The notes below the pieces were generated by a model that worked only from the letters and a program-made list of their open reading frames with translations, ran no database searches and was not told where the DNA came from. 64,000 bases of DNA, taken from Bosea sp. NBC_00550. GTDB taxonomy: Bacteria > Pseudomonadota > Alphaproteobacteria > Rhizobiales > Beijerinckiaceae. How positions within the stretch are numbered: position 1 is the stretch's first letter; each line of letters starts with the position of its first letter. A program made the translations under genes and the position numbers. The stretch is taken from the NCBI RefSeq assembly GCF_026020075.1, contig NZ_CP102772.1, positions 992,001-1,056,000 of the forward strand, in the 5' to 3' direction. This document shows positions 1 through 8,871 of this stretch, piece by piece.

Positions 1-972
1 CCGGGACGTGACGGCCTCGGCGACATGGTCGTGCTGCGCGCCGGGCTCGACAACGGCCAGCCGACCGTCGCGCTGATGTCGCATCTCGATACGGTCCATC
101 CGGTCGGCACCAGCGCCAAGGACCTGCCGGTGCGGATCGAGGGCGACAGGCTCTATGGCCCTGGCGTCTACGACATGAAGGGCGGCGCCTGGCTGGCGCT
201 GCAGGCCTTCAAGCAGGTCGCCGTTGCCGGCAGCGCCAGGCGGCCGATGGTCTTCCTGTTCACGCCGGACGAGGAGATCGGCTCGCCGACCAGCCGCGGC
301 CTGATCGAGGAGCTCGGCCGCGGATCGGCGGCGGTCCTCGTCACCGAGCCGGCGCGGCAGGGCGGCAGGATCGTCACCGCCCGCAAGGGCGTCGGCCGCT
401 TCGATGTCAGGCTCGAAGGGCGCCCCGCCCATGCCGGCTCGCGCCATGCCGACGGCCGCAGCGCGATCCGCGAGGCAGCGCACCAGATCCTCGCGGTCGA
501 GGCCATGACCGACTATGGCCGCGGCATCACCACCAGCGTCGCGCTCGTCGGCGGCGGGACGGCGGCGAACGTAATCCCGCAGCACGCTTGGTTCAGCGTC
601 GATTGCCGCGTCACCACGCTGGCCGATGGCGTGACGATGGAGAACCGCATCCTCAGCCTGAAGCCGCATGATCCCGACGTTCAGCTCAAGATCACCGGCG
701 GCATGAATCGCCCGCCCTATGAGAAGTCGGCGCCGGTGGCGGAGCTGTTCGAGACGGCGCGCCAGGTCGCGGCCAGGGTCGGATTCGATTTGCAGGACTG
801 CCCGATGACGGGCGGCGGCTCGGACGGCAACTTCACGGCCGCGCTCGGCGTGCCGACCCTCGATGGGCTCGGCATCGACGGCGACGGCGCGCATACGCTG
901 CAGGAATACGCGCTGATCTCCTCGATCGCGCCGCGTCAAGCGCTGATCAAAGGTTTGCTGGAGACGGTCTGA
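1..972 (+). CDS. M20-family metallopeptidase (glutamate carboxypeptidase-like), 5' end cut off by window
   Basis: Zinc-dependent exopeptidase or deacylase of the M20 (ArgE/DapE/CPG2) family. The frame is open from base 1, so about 323 residues are visible and the N-terminus lies outside the window; the first in-frame ATG at 25 is probably internal. Visible metal and catalytic elements, in order: SHLDTVH (His and Asp ligands), YDMKGG (bridging Asp), TPDEEIGS (catalytic Glu pair), VTEPA, GGGSDGN and a C-terminal GDGAHTLQE with the last His ligand. The central part fits the small dimerisation domain. The arrangement is closest to CPG2-type carboxypeptidases, but the substrate cannot be read from sequence. 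The gene faces the leftward acc cluster and is separated from it by a REP-like repeat and a terminator. Confidence 0.88.
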   Translation, partial: PGRDGLGDMVVLRAGLDNGQPTVALMSHLDTVHPVGTSAKDLPVRIEGDRLYGPGVYDMKGGAWLALQAFKQVAVAGSARRPMVFLFTPDEEIGSPTSRGLIEELGRGSAAVLVTEPARQGGRIVTARKGVGRFDVRLEGRPAHAGSRHADGRSAIREAAHQILAVEAMTDYGRGITTSVALVGGGTAANVIPQHAWFSVDCRVTTLADGVTMENRILSLKPHDPDVQLKITGGMNRPPYEKSAPVAELFETARQVAARVGFDLQDCPMTGGGSDGNFTAALGVPTLDGLGIDGDGAHTLQEYALISSIAPRQALIKGLLETV

Positions 973-992
973 GACGCCGGGAATTGCAAGTA

Positions 993-1102
993 CGGGTCAT
1001 CCCGGGCGACCGCAGCGAGACCCGGGATCCATGCCCGAACCTCGATCGGAAGCGCTCTGGTGTGGATCCCGGGTTTGCGCTTCGCCTCGCCCGGGACGAC
1101 CG
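993..1102. repeat. REP-like intergenic palindromic repeat, copy 1
   Basis: Imperfect inverted repeat built from gtcatcccggg ... cccgggatcc and a mirrored gatcccggg ... cccgggacgac. Related copies occur at 17539, 29708, 34874, 54274 and 55696, always between genes. This is the familiar dispersed 'cgtcatcccgggcttgaccc' type of element of Hyphomicrobiales. Confidence 0.7.
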
Positions 1103-1129
1103 GCGCATTTCATTTCGAAGGTGCAGAAC

Positions 1130-1163
1130 AAAAAAGCCCCTCGCGATGCGGGGGGCTTTGTCG
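1130..1163 (-). terminator. Rho-independent terminator of the aroQ-accB-accC cluster
   Basis: GC-rich hairpin (gcccc / ggggggc arms) with a run of six A on the plus strand, which is a U-tract when read leftward. It lies about 20 nt past the accC stop codon. Confidence 0.75.
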
Positions 1164-1183
1164 TTTCCGACCTGGACCGACGC

Positions 1184-2545
1184 TCAGGCTTCCGGTTCAG
1201 CCATGCCGCCGGCTGCGAGGAATTTCTCGAGCCAGTGGATGTTGTAGTCGCCGTTCAGGATGTCCGGGTTGCGGACGAGCGTGCGGAACAGCGGCAGCGT
1301 CGTGTCGACGCCGTCGACGACGAACTCGTCGAGCGAACGGCGCAGGCGCATCAGGCATTCGTCGCGGTTGCGGCCATGGACGATCAGCTTGCCGACGAGC
1401 GAATCGTAATGCGGCGGGATCGTGTAGCCCTGATAGGCCGCGGAATCGACGCGCACGCCGAGGCCGCCCGGCGTATGGAACGAGGCGATCTTGCCGGGCG
1501 AGGGGCGGAAGGTCGCGGGGTGCTCGGCATTGACCCGGCACTCGATGGCATGGCCCTCGATGACGATGTCGGACTGCTTCAGCGAGAGCGGCGCGCCGGC
1601 CGCGATCCGGATCTGCTCGTTGACGAGGTCGATCCCGGTGATCATCTCGGTGACCGGATGCTCGACCTGGATGCGGGTGTTCATCTCGATGAAGTAGAAC
1701 TCGCCGTCCTCGTAGAGGAACTCGATCGTGCCGGCGCCGAGATAGCCGAGCTTGGCCATCGCCTGGGCGCAGACCTCGCCGATCCGGTCGCGCTCGCCGG
1801 CGTTGAGGGCGGGTGAGGGGCCTTCTTCCCAGACCTTCTGGTGGCGGCGCTGCAGAGAGCAGTCGCGCTCGCCGAGGTGGATGGCATGGCCGCGGCCATC
1901 GCCGAGAACCTGGATCTCGATATGGCGGGGCTTCTCGAGATATTTCTCGATATAGACGGCGTCGTCGCCGAAATTGGCCGTGGCCTCGGTGCGCGCCGTC
2001 GAGAGCGCGACCGACATCTCCTCGACGCTGCGCACGACCTTCATGCCCTTGCCGCCGCCGCCCGATGCCGCCTTGATGATCACGGGGAAGCCGATCTCGG
2101 CGGCGATGCGCAGCGCTTCGTCGTCGTCGCTGACGCCGCCCTCGGAACCGGGCACGCAGGGGATGCCGAGGCGCTTGGCGGTGCGTTTGGCCTCGATCTT
2201 GTCGCCCATGCTGCGGATATGCTCGGCCTTGGGGCCGATGAAGGTGATGTTATGCCGCTCCAGGATCTCGGCGAAGCGAGCGTTCTCGGAGAGGAAGCCG
2301 TAGCCGGGATGGACCGCATCGGCGCCGGTGATCTCGCAGGCGGCGATCAGGGCGGGGATGTTGAGATAGCTCTCGCGGGCCGGCGGCGGGCCGATGCAGA
2401 CGCTCTCGTCGGCGAGGCGCACATGCATGGCGTTGGCGTCGGCCGTGGAATGGACCGCAACGGTGGCGATGCCGAGCTCCTTGGCGGCGCGCAGCACGCG
2501 CAGCGCGATCTCTCCACGGTTGGCGATCAGGATCTTGTCGAACAT
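1184..2545 (-). CDS. accC: Acetyl-CoA carboxylase, biotin carboxylase subunit
   Basis: ATP-dependent carboxylation of the biotin carried on AccB, the first half-reaction of malonyl-CoA formation for fatty acid synthesis, in the cytoplasm. The 453-residue product has the family length. It opens with the canonical [14 protein letters not shown], and its ATP-grasp glycine loop (SGGGGKGMK) is at about 161-169. Later come HIEIQVLGD, the [14 protein letters not shown] block with catalytic Glu and Arg residues, and the C-terminal biotin carboxylase domain. A longer frame reaches 2590, but the ATG at 2545 matches the conserved N-terminus. It follows accB by 41 nt, so the two are surely cotranscribed and produce the subunits together. 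Confidence 0.97.
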   Translation of the reverse strand: MFDKILIANRGEIALRVLRAAKELGIATVAVHSTADANAMHVRLADESVCIGPPPARESYLNIPALIAACEITGADAVHPGYGFLSENARFAEILERHNITFIGPKAEHIRSMGDKIEAKRTAKRLGIPCVPGSEGGVSDDDEALRIAAEIGFPVIIKAASGGGGKGMKVVRSVEEMSVALSTARTEATANFGDDAVYIEKYLEKPRHIEIQVLGDGRGHAIHLGERDCSLQRRHQKVWEEGPSPALNAGERDRIGEVCAQAMAKLGYLGAGTIEFLYEDGEFYFIEMNTRIQVEHPVTEMITGIDLVNEQIRIAAGAPLSLKQSDIVIEGHAIECRVNAEHPATFRPSPGKIASFHTPGGLGVRVDSAAYQGYTIPPHYDSLVGKLIVHGRNRDECLMRLRRSLDEFVVDGVDTTLPLFRTLVRNPDILNGDYNIHWLEKFLAAGGMAEPEA

Positions 2546-2586
2546 CTTGAAACCCAGCCCGGCCCCAGCAGCGCCTTGCGCCCCGC

Positions 2587-3042
2587 TCACTCGATCACCA
2601 GCAGCGGCTCGCCGTATTCGACGGGCTGGCCGTCTTCGACGAAGATCGCGGTCACCTTGCCGGCGCGCGGGGCGACGATGTCGTTGAAGGTCTTCATCGC
2701 CTCGACCAGCAGGATGCGCTCGCCCTGCTTCACGACGCTGCCGATCTCGACGAAGGGCTTGGCCTCGGGCGAGGGGCGGCGATAGGCGGTGCCGACCATC
2801 GGCGAGGTGACGGCGCCGGGATGGGCGGCGGCCGGCGTCGGAGCTGCCGCTGCGATGGCCGGGGCGATGGCGGCCACCGGCAGCGGCGCTGCGGTCGGGA
2901 CCTGCATGGTCGCGGTGATGCTGCGGGCGACGCGTACGCGCAGATCGCCCTTCTCGACCTCGATCTCGGTGAGATCGGTCTGGTTCAGGAGCTCGGCCAG
3001 CTCGCGGACAAGTTCGGGATCGATCGGGCTCTTGGTCGCCAT
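2587..3042 (-). CDS. accB: Acetyl-CoA carboxylase biotin carboxyl carrier protein
   Basis: Carrier subunit of acetyl-CoA carboxylase. It has 151 residues: an N-terminal helical region, an Ala/Pro-rich flexible linker (about 45-78), and a C-terminal biotinyl domain with the biotinylation motif EAMK, Lys at about 117. BirA attaches biotin here; AccC then carboxylates it and AccAD transfers the carboxyl group to acetyl-CoA. The ATG at 3042 ([12 protein letters not shown]) is chosen over a GTG at 3054. The gene sits between aroQ and accC on the same strand with short gaps. The biotin supply genes bioR/bioY are about 58 kb away in this window. Confidence 0.97.
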   Translation of the reverse strand: MATKSPIDPELVRELAELLNQTDLTEIEVEKGDLRVRVARSITATMQVPTAAPLPVAAIAPAIAAAAPTPAAAHPGAVTSPMVGTAYRRPSPEAKPFVEIGSVVKQGERILLVEAMKTFNDIVAPRAGKVTAIFVEDGQPVEYGEPLLVIE

Positions 3043-3113
3043 GGCGGATATCACCGTCTTCTTCGGATTCTCGGATGGGCCGGCCGCAGCGCCGCCGCCC
3101 CGTTCATTCGGTC

Positions 3114-3569
3114 TCAGGCGGCCTTCGCCGCCCGCTTTTCCAGCAGCGGCACGATGGCGTCGAAGGCCAGTTCGTAGCTCGCGACGCCAAAGCCGCAGAT
3201 CACGCCGACGCAGACCGGCGCCATGTAGGAATGGTGCCGGAATTCCTCGCGCGCATGCACATTCGAGATATGGACCTCGATCGTCAGCGCATCGACGCCC
3301 TTGATCGCATCGCGCAGCGCCACGGACGTATGGGTATACGCCCCGGCATTGATGACGACGCCGGCGCCGGCCTGCCCGGCCTCCTGGATGAAGGTGACGA
3401 GCTCGCCCTCGAAATTGGTCTGGCGGAAGGTGAGGTCGACGCCCGCGGCCTCGGCGCGGCGCCGCAGCCTTTCCTCGACGCCGGCCAGCGTGACCGCGCC
3501 ATAGGTTCCCGGTTCGCGGGTTCCGAGAAGGTTGAGGTTGGGTCCGTTCAGGACGTGGACGGCGACCAT
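3114..3569 (-). CDS. aroQ: Type II 3-dehydroquinate dehydratase
   Basis: Third step of the shikimate pathway: dehydration of 3-dehydroquinate to 3-dehydroshikimate. The 151-residue length is typical of the small dodecameric type II enzyme. The N-terminal signature VLNGPNLNLLGTREP is followed by the catalytic Tyr of the TYG segment, the INAGAYTHTSVALRDA block and EVHISNVHAREEFRHHS with the catalytic His. It lies 71 nt upstream of accB in the same direction, the dsbA-aroQ-accB-accC order seen in many Hyphomicrobiales. Confidence 0.97.
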   Translation of the reverse strand: MVAVHVLNGPNLNLLGTREPGTYGAVTLAGVEERLRRRAEAAGVDLTFRQTNFEGELVTFIQEAGQAGAGVVINAGAYTHTSVALRDAIKGVDALTIEVHISNVHAREEFRHHSYMAPVCVGVICGFGVASYELAFDAIVPLLEKRAAKAA

Positions 3570-3698
3570 GGAAGGCGTTGATTCCGGCGCCGCGCGCGGG
3601 CGGCAGGTGCCGCCCTCATAAACGTTGCGGGGCGGCAGGGGAAGCCTGAACGGCGCCTGCCGGCCCGGCGTGTCTCGTCTCGCGGCAGCCTGGGGCGA

Positions 3699-4505
3699 TC
3701 AGCCGGCGCAGTCGGTCTTGCCGCAGCGGCGCACGGAGTCGATCTTCTGCTTCAGAGCGGCCTGGCCGACGGCGCCGAACACGATCTCCTCGCCGACGAT
3801 GAAGGCGGGCGTGCCCGTCAGGCCGAGACGGTCGCCGAGCGCGACGGTGTCCTCGATCGCGGCCTTGGTCGCAGGCGCTTCCATGTCCTTCTTCAGCAAG
3901 GCGACATCGGCACCGGCTTCCTTGGCGATCTCGAGCGCCTTGGCCGCGTTGACCTTGCCCTTCACGGCCATCAGCTTGTTGTGGAAATCGAAGTACTTCT
4001 GGCCCTGGAGCTGGTTCTTCGCGGCGACGGCGACGCGGCTGGCCTCGACCGAATCGGGTCCGAGGATCGGGAAGTCCTTCAGGACGACGCGCAGCTTCGG
4101 ATCGGCCTTGGTGAGCGCGGTCACGTCCTCCATCGCCCTTTTGCAGAAGCCGCAATTGTAATCCATGAACTCCACGAGGGTGATGTCGCCCTCGGGGTTG
4201 CCGATGATCACGGAGGTCGCCGGATCGGTGATCCGGGCCTTCTCGGCGGCGACGGCCCCGCGCTGCGCCTCGGCCTGGGCCACCGTGTTGCGGCGCTCCA
4301 GCTCGACCAGCGCGTCCTGGATGATCTCGGGATTCTTCAGGATCGTCTCGCGGATCAGATCGGTGACCGCCTTGCGCTGCTCGGGCGAGAGAGGCTGGCC
4401 CTGCGCCATGGCCGGCGCGGCGGAGGCCGCGAGCCACAGGCCGAGCACGAGGCCGGCTGGCCGCAGGCAGGCACGCGCCAGGCTGGTGAGGGTGCGGAAA
4501 GCCAT
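3699..4505 (-). CDS. Periplasmic DsbA-family thiol:disulfide oxidoreductase (ScsC/Com1-like)
   Basis: 268-residue exported thioredoxin-fold protein, probably catalysing or shuffling disulfides in periplasmic proteins. There is a cleavable signal peptide (about 1-34, ending AMAQ), an N-terminal helical segment like the oligomerisation stalk of ScsC/BdbD-type proteins, and then the thioredoxin fold with active site CGFC at about 118-121. The cis-Pro loop is TGTPAF. A second pair of cysteines (CGKTDC) sits at the extreme C-terminus, perhaps a structural disulfide. It lies upstream of aroQ with a 129-nt gap, so it may be cotranscribed or have its own promoter. It is divergent from the aminotransferase at 4777. 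Confidence 0.88.
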   Translation of the reverse strand: MAFRTLTSLARACLRPAGLVLGLWLAASAAPAMAQGQPLSPEQRKAVTDLIRETILKNPEIIQDALVELERRNTVAQAEAQRGAVAAEKARITDPATSVIIGNPEGDITLVEFMDYNCGFCKRAMEDVTALTKADPKLRVVLKDFPILGPDSVEASRVAVAAKNQLQGQKYFDFHNKLMAVKGKVNAAKALEIAKEAGADVALLKKDMEAPATKAAIEDTVALGDRLGLTGTPAFIVGEEIVFGAVGQAALKQKIDSVRRCGKTDCAG

Positions 4506-4776
4506 CTCATCTTCCTTTCAAGGCCGCCGGGTCGGGAGACCGGCGGCGGAACAAAGCATTTCTGAGCGCGAGCTTGTGTGCCTTCGCCCCTTCAAGGTCA
4601 AATCACAGCTCTGACAGCAGCTTGCGGCAGCCATGTGGCTTTTGGACGCGCTGGTCGCGTTCTTGCTGCGGTCTAACGGGCCGGTGTGGCACTCCGTGAT
4701 GCGATCGGGCTTGAAAGCCGCGCGTTTCGCGGCCAAACACGCCGCCGACCCCGCCGCTCTTCAGCGAAAGCCTGCC

Positions 4777-5961
4777 ATGATCGACCTCAAGACTCCGATC
4801 ATTCCCGCGCTGGCGGCGCGGGCCGAACGTGTCGCGCCCTTCATCGTCATGGATGTGATGAACCAGGCGGCCGCGATCGAGCGGCGCGGCGGCTCGGTGG
4901 TGCATATGGAAGTGGGCCAGCCCTCGGCGCCGACGCCGGCCTCCATCCGTGCCGCGACGGCCCGCGCCCTGGAGCATGGCCGCATCGGCTATACGCAGGC
5001 GCTCGGGACGGATTCGCTGCGGGCCCGGATCGCACGTCATTATCGCGAGGCTTATGGCGTCGAAGTACCGGCCGAGCGCGTCGTGGTCACGACCGGCTCG
5101 TCGGGCGGCTTCATCCTGGCCTTCCTCGCCTGCTTCCAGCCCGGCGCGCGGGTCGCGATCACGGCGCCGGGCTATCCGGCCTATCGCAACATCCTGATCG
5201 CGCTCGGCCTCGAGCCGGTCGCGATCGAAGTCGGCCCGGAGACGCGCTTCGCTTTGACGCCGGAGCTGATCGAGCGCGCTCATCGCGAGAAGCCGCTCGC
5301 CGGCGTGCTGACGATGAGCCCGGCCAACCCGACCGGGGTCGTGATGGCGCCCGAGGCGATCGCCGACGTCGCCGCCTGCTGCCGCAAGCTCGGGCTCTGG
5401 TACATCTCCGACGAGATCTACCACGGCCTGACCTATGAGACGCCCGCGACGACCGCGCTCGCGGCCGATCCCGATGCGATCATCGTCAACTCCTTCTCCA
5501 AATACTACTGCATGACCGGCTGGCGCGTTGGTTGGCTGGTGGTGCCGGAGCGGCTGGTGCGCACCATCGAGCGCCTTCAGCAGAATTTCTCGATCTCGGT
5601 GCCCTATCTCAGCCAGGTGGCGGGCGAGGCGGCCTTCGACGCGACGCAGGAATGCGAGGCGATCAAGGCCGGCTACGCCGAGAATCGCGCCTTCCTGCTG
5701 AAGGCCTTGCCGGAGATCGGGCTGGGGGACTTCCTGCCGGTCGACGGTGCCTTCTATATCTATCTCGACATCGGGCGATATTCGAACGATTCCATGAGCT
5801 TCTGCCGAAGCGTTCTGGAGGAGGCCGGGGTCGCGATCACGCCGGGGCTCGACTTCGACGAGGCGCGGGGTGCGCGCACGGTGCGTCTCTCCTTCGCGGG
5901 GTCGCTCGCCGAATGCGAGGATGCCGTCTCCCGCATCGGCGGCTGGCTCAAGAAGCGCTGA
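4777..5961 (+). CDS. Class I/II pyridoxal-phosphate aminotransferase
   Basis: Fold-type I aminotransferase, 394 residues from the ATG at 4777 (MIDLKTPIIPALAARAERV); the frame is open to 4633 but that part looks unlike the family. PLP-binding residues can be read off: TTGSSGGF (phosphate loop), Asn184 in SPANPTG, Asp212 and Tyr215 in SDEIYHG, the Schiff-base Lys242 in NSFSKYYCMTGWR, and a C-terminal RLSFA segment carrying the carboxylate-binding Arg. It is of the AspC/arginine-pyruvate-like subgroup; the amino donor cannot be assigned. It is divergent from the dsbA-like gene. Confidence 0.9.
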   Translation: MIDLKTPIIPALAARAERVAPFIVMDVMNQAAAIERRGGSVVHMEVGQPSAPTPASIRAATARALEHGRIGYTQALGTDSLRARIARHYREAYGVEVPAERVVVTTGSSGGFILAFLACFQPGARVAITAPGYPAYRNILIALGLEPVAIEVGPETRFALTPELIERAHREKPLAGVLTMSPANPTGVVMAPEAIADVAACCRKLGLWYISDEIYHGLTYETPATTALAADPDAIIVNSFSKYYCMTGWRVGWLVVPERLVRTIERLQQNFSISVPYLSQVAGEAAFDATQECEAIKAGYAENRAFLLKALPEIGLGDFLPVDGAFYIYLDIGRYSNDSMSFCRSVLEEAGVAITPGLDFDEARGARTVRLSFAGSLAECEDAVSRIGGWLKKR

Positions 5962-6042
5962 GGCTACAGCCCGGCACGCCACTTGCCAGAATCCGCGGAA
6001 GCTCCGCATTCTGCATCGTCGAGGACGAGCCGGAGGTAGGCC

Positions 6043-8364
6043 ATGGACGTCGCAGCAGCTGGAGGGGCTTCTCCGAAGCGGGCTTCAGCCCGTCTCATCG
6101 GCGCTGTCGTCTTCGCCACGACCCTTCTGGCCAGTGCTTTTCTCGGCATCTCCAGCACGGCGCGGGCCGAGACGCAGGCGCCCGTCGTGCTCAACCTGCG
6201 CGGCGACGAGACTCCCGAGACGATCCGCAAGATGGTCGATGCGCTGTCGGCTCCGGGCCGGCAGGTCGAAATCCGAGTTGGCGGGGTAGCCTCCACGGTC
6301 GAGCCCGCTGCCGCTCCGCAGGAGCCCGCCGCAAAGGCGAAGGCAAAGCCAAAGGCCGCCGCGCCCGCGCCCTCGATGGCGGACGAAGAGGAGAGCTTCC
6401 AGGCCGAGGTCAACGTGCTGGTCGACCGTTTCGTCGACGGCGTCGAATACAGCGCGACCTCGATCCCGACCGTCACCCAGCTGCCGGGGGATTGGGGCCA
6501 GGCCTGGCAACGCAACCTGAACGGCCGCAGTGGCCCGACGCCCGGATGGCGGGTTTTCGGGATCATCTGTCTTGCGCTCGCCATCGCCCTCGCGTTCAGG
6601 ATGGCGACCGCCGGATGGTTCGCCCGCAAGCTGCGGCCGGCGGGGCCGGAGTTTACGCCGCGCCTGATCGCCTCGGCCTGGGGGTTGCTCCAGGATGTCG
6701 CGACGATCCTGCTGGCGCTGGCCGTGGCGCGGATCGCCCGCAATGCCTGGCTGCCGGAAAGCGATCTTGCGAATATCGCCCTCTCGACCGGCGCCAACGG
6801 CGCGGCGATCGGCGCGCTCTATATCGCCGTCGGTCGGTTCCTGGGTTCGCCGGGCGTGCCGGAGCGGCGCATCATGCCGTTGCCGCGTGCCGAGCGGCAT
6901 TTCCGGCGGCTGGTCGTCTACGCGACCCTGACGCCGATGATCGTGACTGGAATCCTGCTTGCACACCATGTCAGCTCTGGTCCCCGGCCGGTGACGGGGC
7001 TGATCGCGCTGACCGGGCTTGCCATCACGCTGTTCAAGATCTGGTGGTTCTACGACGGGCGGCACGATCTCGCGGTGCTGGTCCTGTCCGGATCGTCCGA
7101 ACCCGGCCCGATCCGGCGCTTCATCGCGGCCGGAACGGCCTGGTTCTATATCGCCACGACGGCTGTGCTGTGGATGGTCAGCAGTGCCGCCGCGATGATG
7201 TCGAATGGCGGGCGCTGGGCCGAGGCTTCGGCCCTGACGCAGGTGGCCATTGTCATCATTCCGATCCTCGCCGTGGGAATTGCCAGCCTGCTTCGCTGCC
7301 ATGCGATGCGGCAGGAGGCGGAACATGGCGCCAGCCCGATGAGGCGCGCCGGCGGCGCGGCGCTGCGGGCCGCAGCGGTCGGATTGTTGTGGGCCGTCGG
7401 TTTCTTCATTCTGGCGCGGCTCTGGGCCGGGCTCCTCCTCGGCGTGAGCTCGGGACAGTTCGCCGCCGTTATGCGGCAGATCGCCGGTGTCGCCGTGTTC
7501 GCCTTCGTCGGCTGGGTCGCTCTGGTTTTCCTGCATGCCTTCTTCGACGCCTACAAGCCGCAGCACCGGGTGGTCGGCCCTGGCGACGAGGATGTGGCGC
7601 ATGAGGAGGGCGTGCCGAGCCGGCTGGCGACGGTGCTGCCGGTGCTGCGCGGCGTCGTGCTCGGCGCCGTGCTGGGCCTGACGATTCTCGTGGTGCTGTC
7701 GCGGCTCGGCGTCGATATCGGCCCGCTGCTCGCCGGTTTCGGCATTCTCGGCCTCGCGATCTCGTTCGGTTCGCAAGCCCTGGTGCGCGACATCGTTTCG
7801 GGCGTGTTCTTCATGCTCGAGGACGCTTTCCGCGTCGGCGAATATGTCGATACCGGCCGGCTCAAGGGCACGGTCGAGAAAATCTCGCTGCGCTCCATGC
7901 AGCTGCGTCACCAGAGCGGCCAGATCCACACCGTGCCCTTCGGCCAGGTCCAGTCGCTGACCAACGCCAGCCGCGACTGGGCGACGGTGAAGTTCAATGT
8001 CCGCCTCGACCATTCGGCCGATATCGAGCAGGCGCGCAAGGCCATCAAGAAGGTCGGGCTCGCCTTGCTGGAGGATGCGGAGTACGGGCCGCATTTCATC
8101 GCCCCCCTCAAGATGCAGGGCGTCGCGGATATCACCGACCAGGCGATCGTGATCCGGCTCAAGTTCACCGGAAAGCCCAACCAGGCCTCGATGCTGCAGC
8201 GCGAGGCGCTGAAACGCGTCTATCGCGCGCTGAACGAGGCCCACATCCCCTTCGCGTCCAACGCCGTCACGGTGCGCGGCGGCGAGGGCGGGTCGCAGAG
8301 CGGCGCGGCAGCAGCGATCGCGGCGGTGCCGCCACCGACCCCTCTCGCGCCGGCCGCGAGCTGA
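6043..8364 (+). CDS. Large MscS-family mechanosensitive channel with N-terminal periplasmic and membrane extension
   Basis: 773-residue inner-membrane channel of the MscS superfamily, opening under membrane tension to release solutes. Signal peptide about 1-43 (ARA-ET), a periplasmic part with a Lys/Ala/Pro stretch (about 95-115), then roughly ten hydrophobic helices between about 180 and 560. The MscS core follows: the pore helix (LLAGFGILGLAISFGSQALVRDI), the beta domain (VDTGRLKGTVEKISLRSMQ) and the alpha/beta cytoplasmic domain to about 740. E. coli MscS has 286 residues, so this is a YbiO/YjeP-like long form. The preceding SD (GGAGGTAGGCC) supports the ATG at 6043. Confidence 0.92.
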   Translation: MDVAAAGGASPKRASARLIGAVVFATTLLASAFLGISSTARAETQAPVVLNLRGDETPETIRKMVDALSAPGRQVEIRVGGVASTVEPAAAPQEPAAKAKAKPKAAAPAPSMADEEESFQAEVNVLVDRFVDGVEYSATSIPTVTQLPGDWGQAWQRNLNGRSGPTPGWRVFGIICLALAIALAFRMATAGWFARKLRPAGPEFTPRLIASAWGLLQDVATILLALAVARIARNAWLPESDLANIALSTGANGAAIGALYIAVGRFLGSPGVPERRIMPLPRAERHFRRLVVYATLTPMIVTGILLAHHVSSGPRPVTGLIALTGLAITLFKIWWFYDGRHDLAVLVLSGSSEPGPIRRFIAAGTAWFYIATTAVLWMVSSAAAMMSNGGRWAEASALTQVAIVIIPILAVGIASLLRCHAMRQEAEHGASPMRRAGGAALRAAAVGLLWAVGFFILARLWAGLLLGVSSGQFAAVMRQIAGVAVFAFVGWVALVFLHAFFDAYKPQHRVVGPGDEDVAHEEGVPSRLATVLPVLRGVVLGAVLGLTILVVLSRLGVDIGPLLAGFGILGLAISFGSQALVRDIVSGVFFMLEDAFRVGEYVDTGRLKGTVEKISLRSMQLRHQSGQIHTVPFGQVQSLTNASRDWATVKFNVRLDHSADIEQARKAIKKVGLALLEDAEYGPHFIAPLKMQGVADITDQAIVIRLKFTGKPNQASMLQREALKRVYRALNEAHIPFASNAVTVRGGEGGSQSGAAAAIAAVPPPTPLAPAAS

Positions 8365-8368
8365 GCGA

Positions 8369-8722
8369 CTACAGCAGGAAGAACAGGCCGAAACCGGCGA
8401 CCGCCAGCCCGCCGCCGAACAGGCTGGCAAGGCGGGCGGCGCTGGCGATGCCGCCGCGCTCGGCCGTGCGGCCCGCACGTTCGGCATGGCCATGGGCCGC
8501 CTCGCTGCGGTACTGGCTCGCATGGAGATCGGCCGTCATCGGCGGGCCGATCGGCCGATTGCCTTCGAGATCGATCCGGACCGCGATGAACAGGACCAGC
8601 AATCCGAGAAGCCCGACGCCGAACCAGCCGACAGCGCGCCAGGCGAGATAGGCCGAAACGAGCAGCGCAACGGCGCACACGGCAATCAGAACGTCGCGCT
8701 CCCTGTTGCGAGGCGGCGGCAT
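8369..8722 (-). CDS. Small membrane protein of unknown function, three transmembrane segments
   Basis: 117 residues from the ATG at 8722, preceded by a good SD (GGAAAGGAAG); longer in-frame extensions to 8899 lack such a site. Two hydrophobic helices occur near 11-50 (LIAVCAVALLVSAYLAW and GVGLLGLLVLFIAV), then a hydrophilic loop with several His and Arg residues, and a third helix at the C-terminus (FGGGLAVAGFGLFFLL). It is convergent with the MscS gene, the two stop codons being 4 nt apart. I do not recognise a family; a membrane location is the only safe statement. Confidence 0.68.
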   Translation of the reverse strand: MPPPRNRERDVLIAVCAVALLVSAYLAWRAVGWFGVGLLGLLVLFIAVRIDLEGNRPIGPPMTADLHASQYRSEAAHGHAERAGRTAERGGIASAARLASLFGGGLAVAGFGLFFLL

Positions 8723-8814
8723 GGCTTCCTTTCCCGAGAGGCGACGAAGGCGGAGGTCATCATGGCCCGCCTTCCAAAAACTGCCAATGGGGCCGCCAGC
8801 CGATAGCGCGAATG

Positions 8815-8850
8815 AAAAAGCCCGCTGCGGATCGCAGCGGGCTTCGTTTC
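8815..8850 (-). terminator. Rho-independent terminator of the RNase E gene
   Basis: Perfect 10-bp stem (gcccgctgcg / cgcagcgggc) with a 3-nt loop. Read leftward it is followed by five U. It lies about 20 nt past the rne stop codon. Confidence 0.8.
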
Positions 8851-8871
8851 TATGGGCCTGGCGCCTGGCGC

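Noticed and set aside
1031..1816. Rightward frame overlapping accC
   Set aside because: Runs antisense through conserved accC codons and begins in a REP element.
6085..8523. 812-codon leftward frame opposite the MscS gene
   Set aside because: Composition (Arg, His, Gln, Asp) is that of a high-GC antisense shadow; no SD and no family features.
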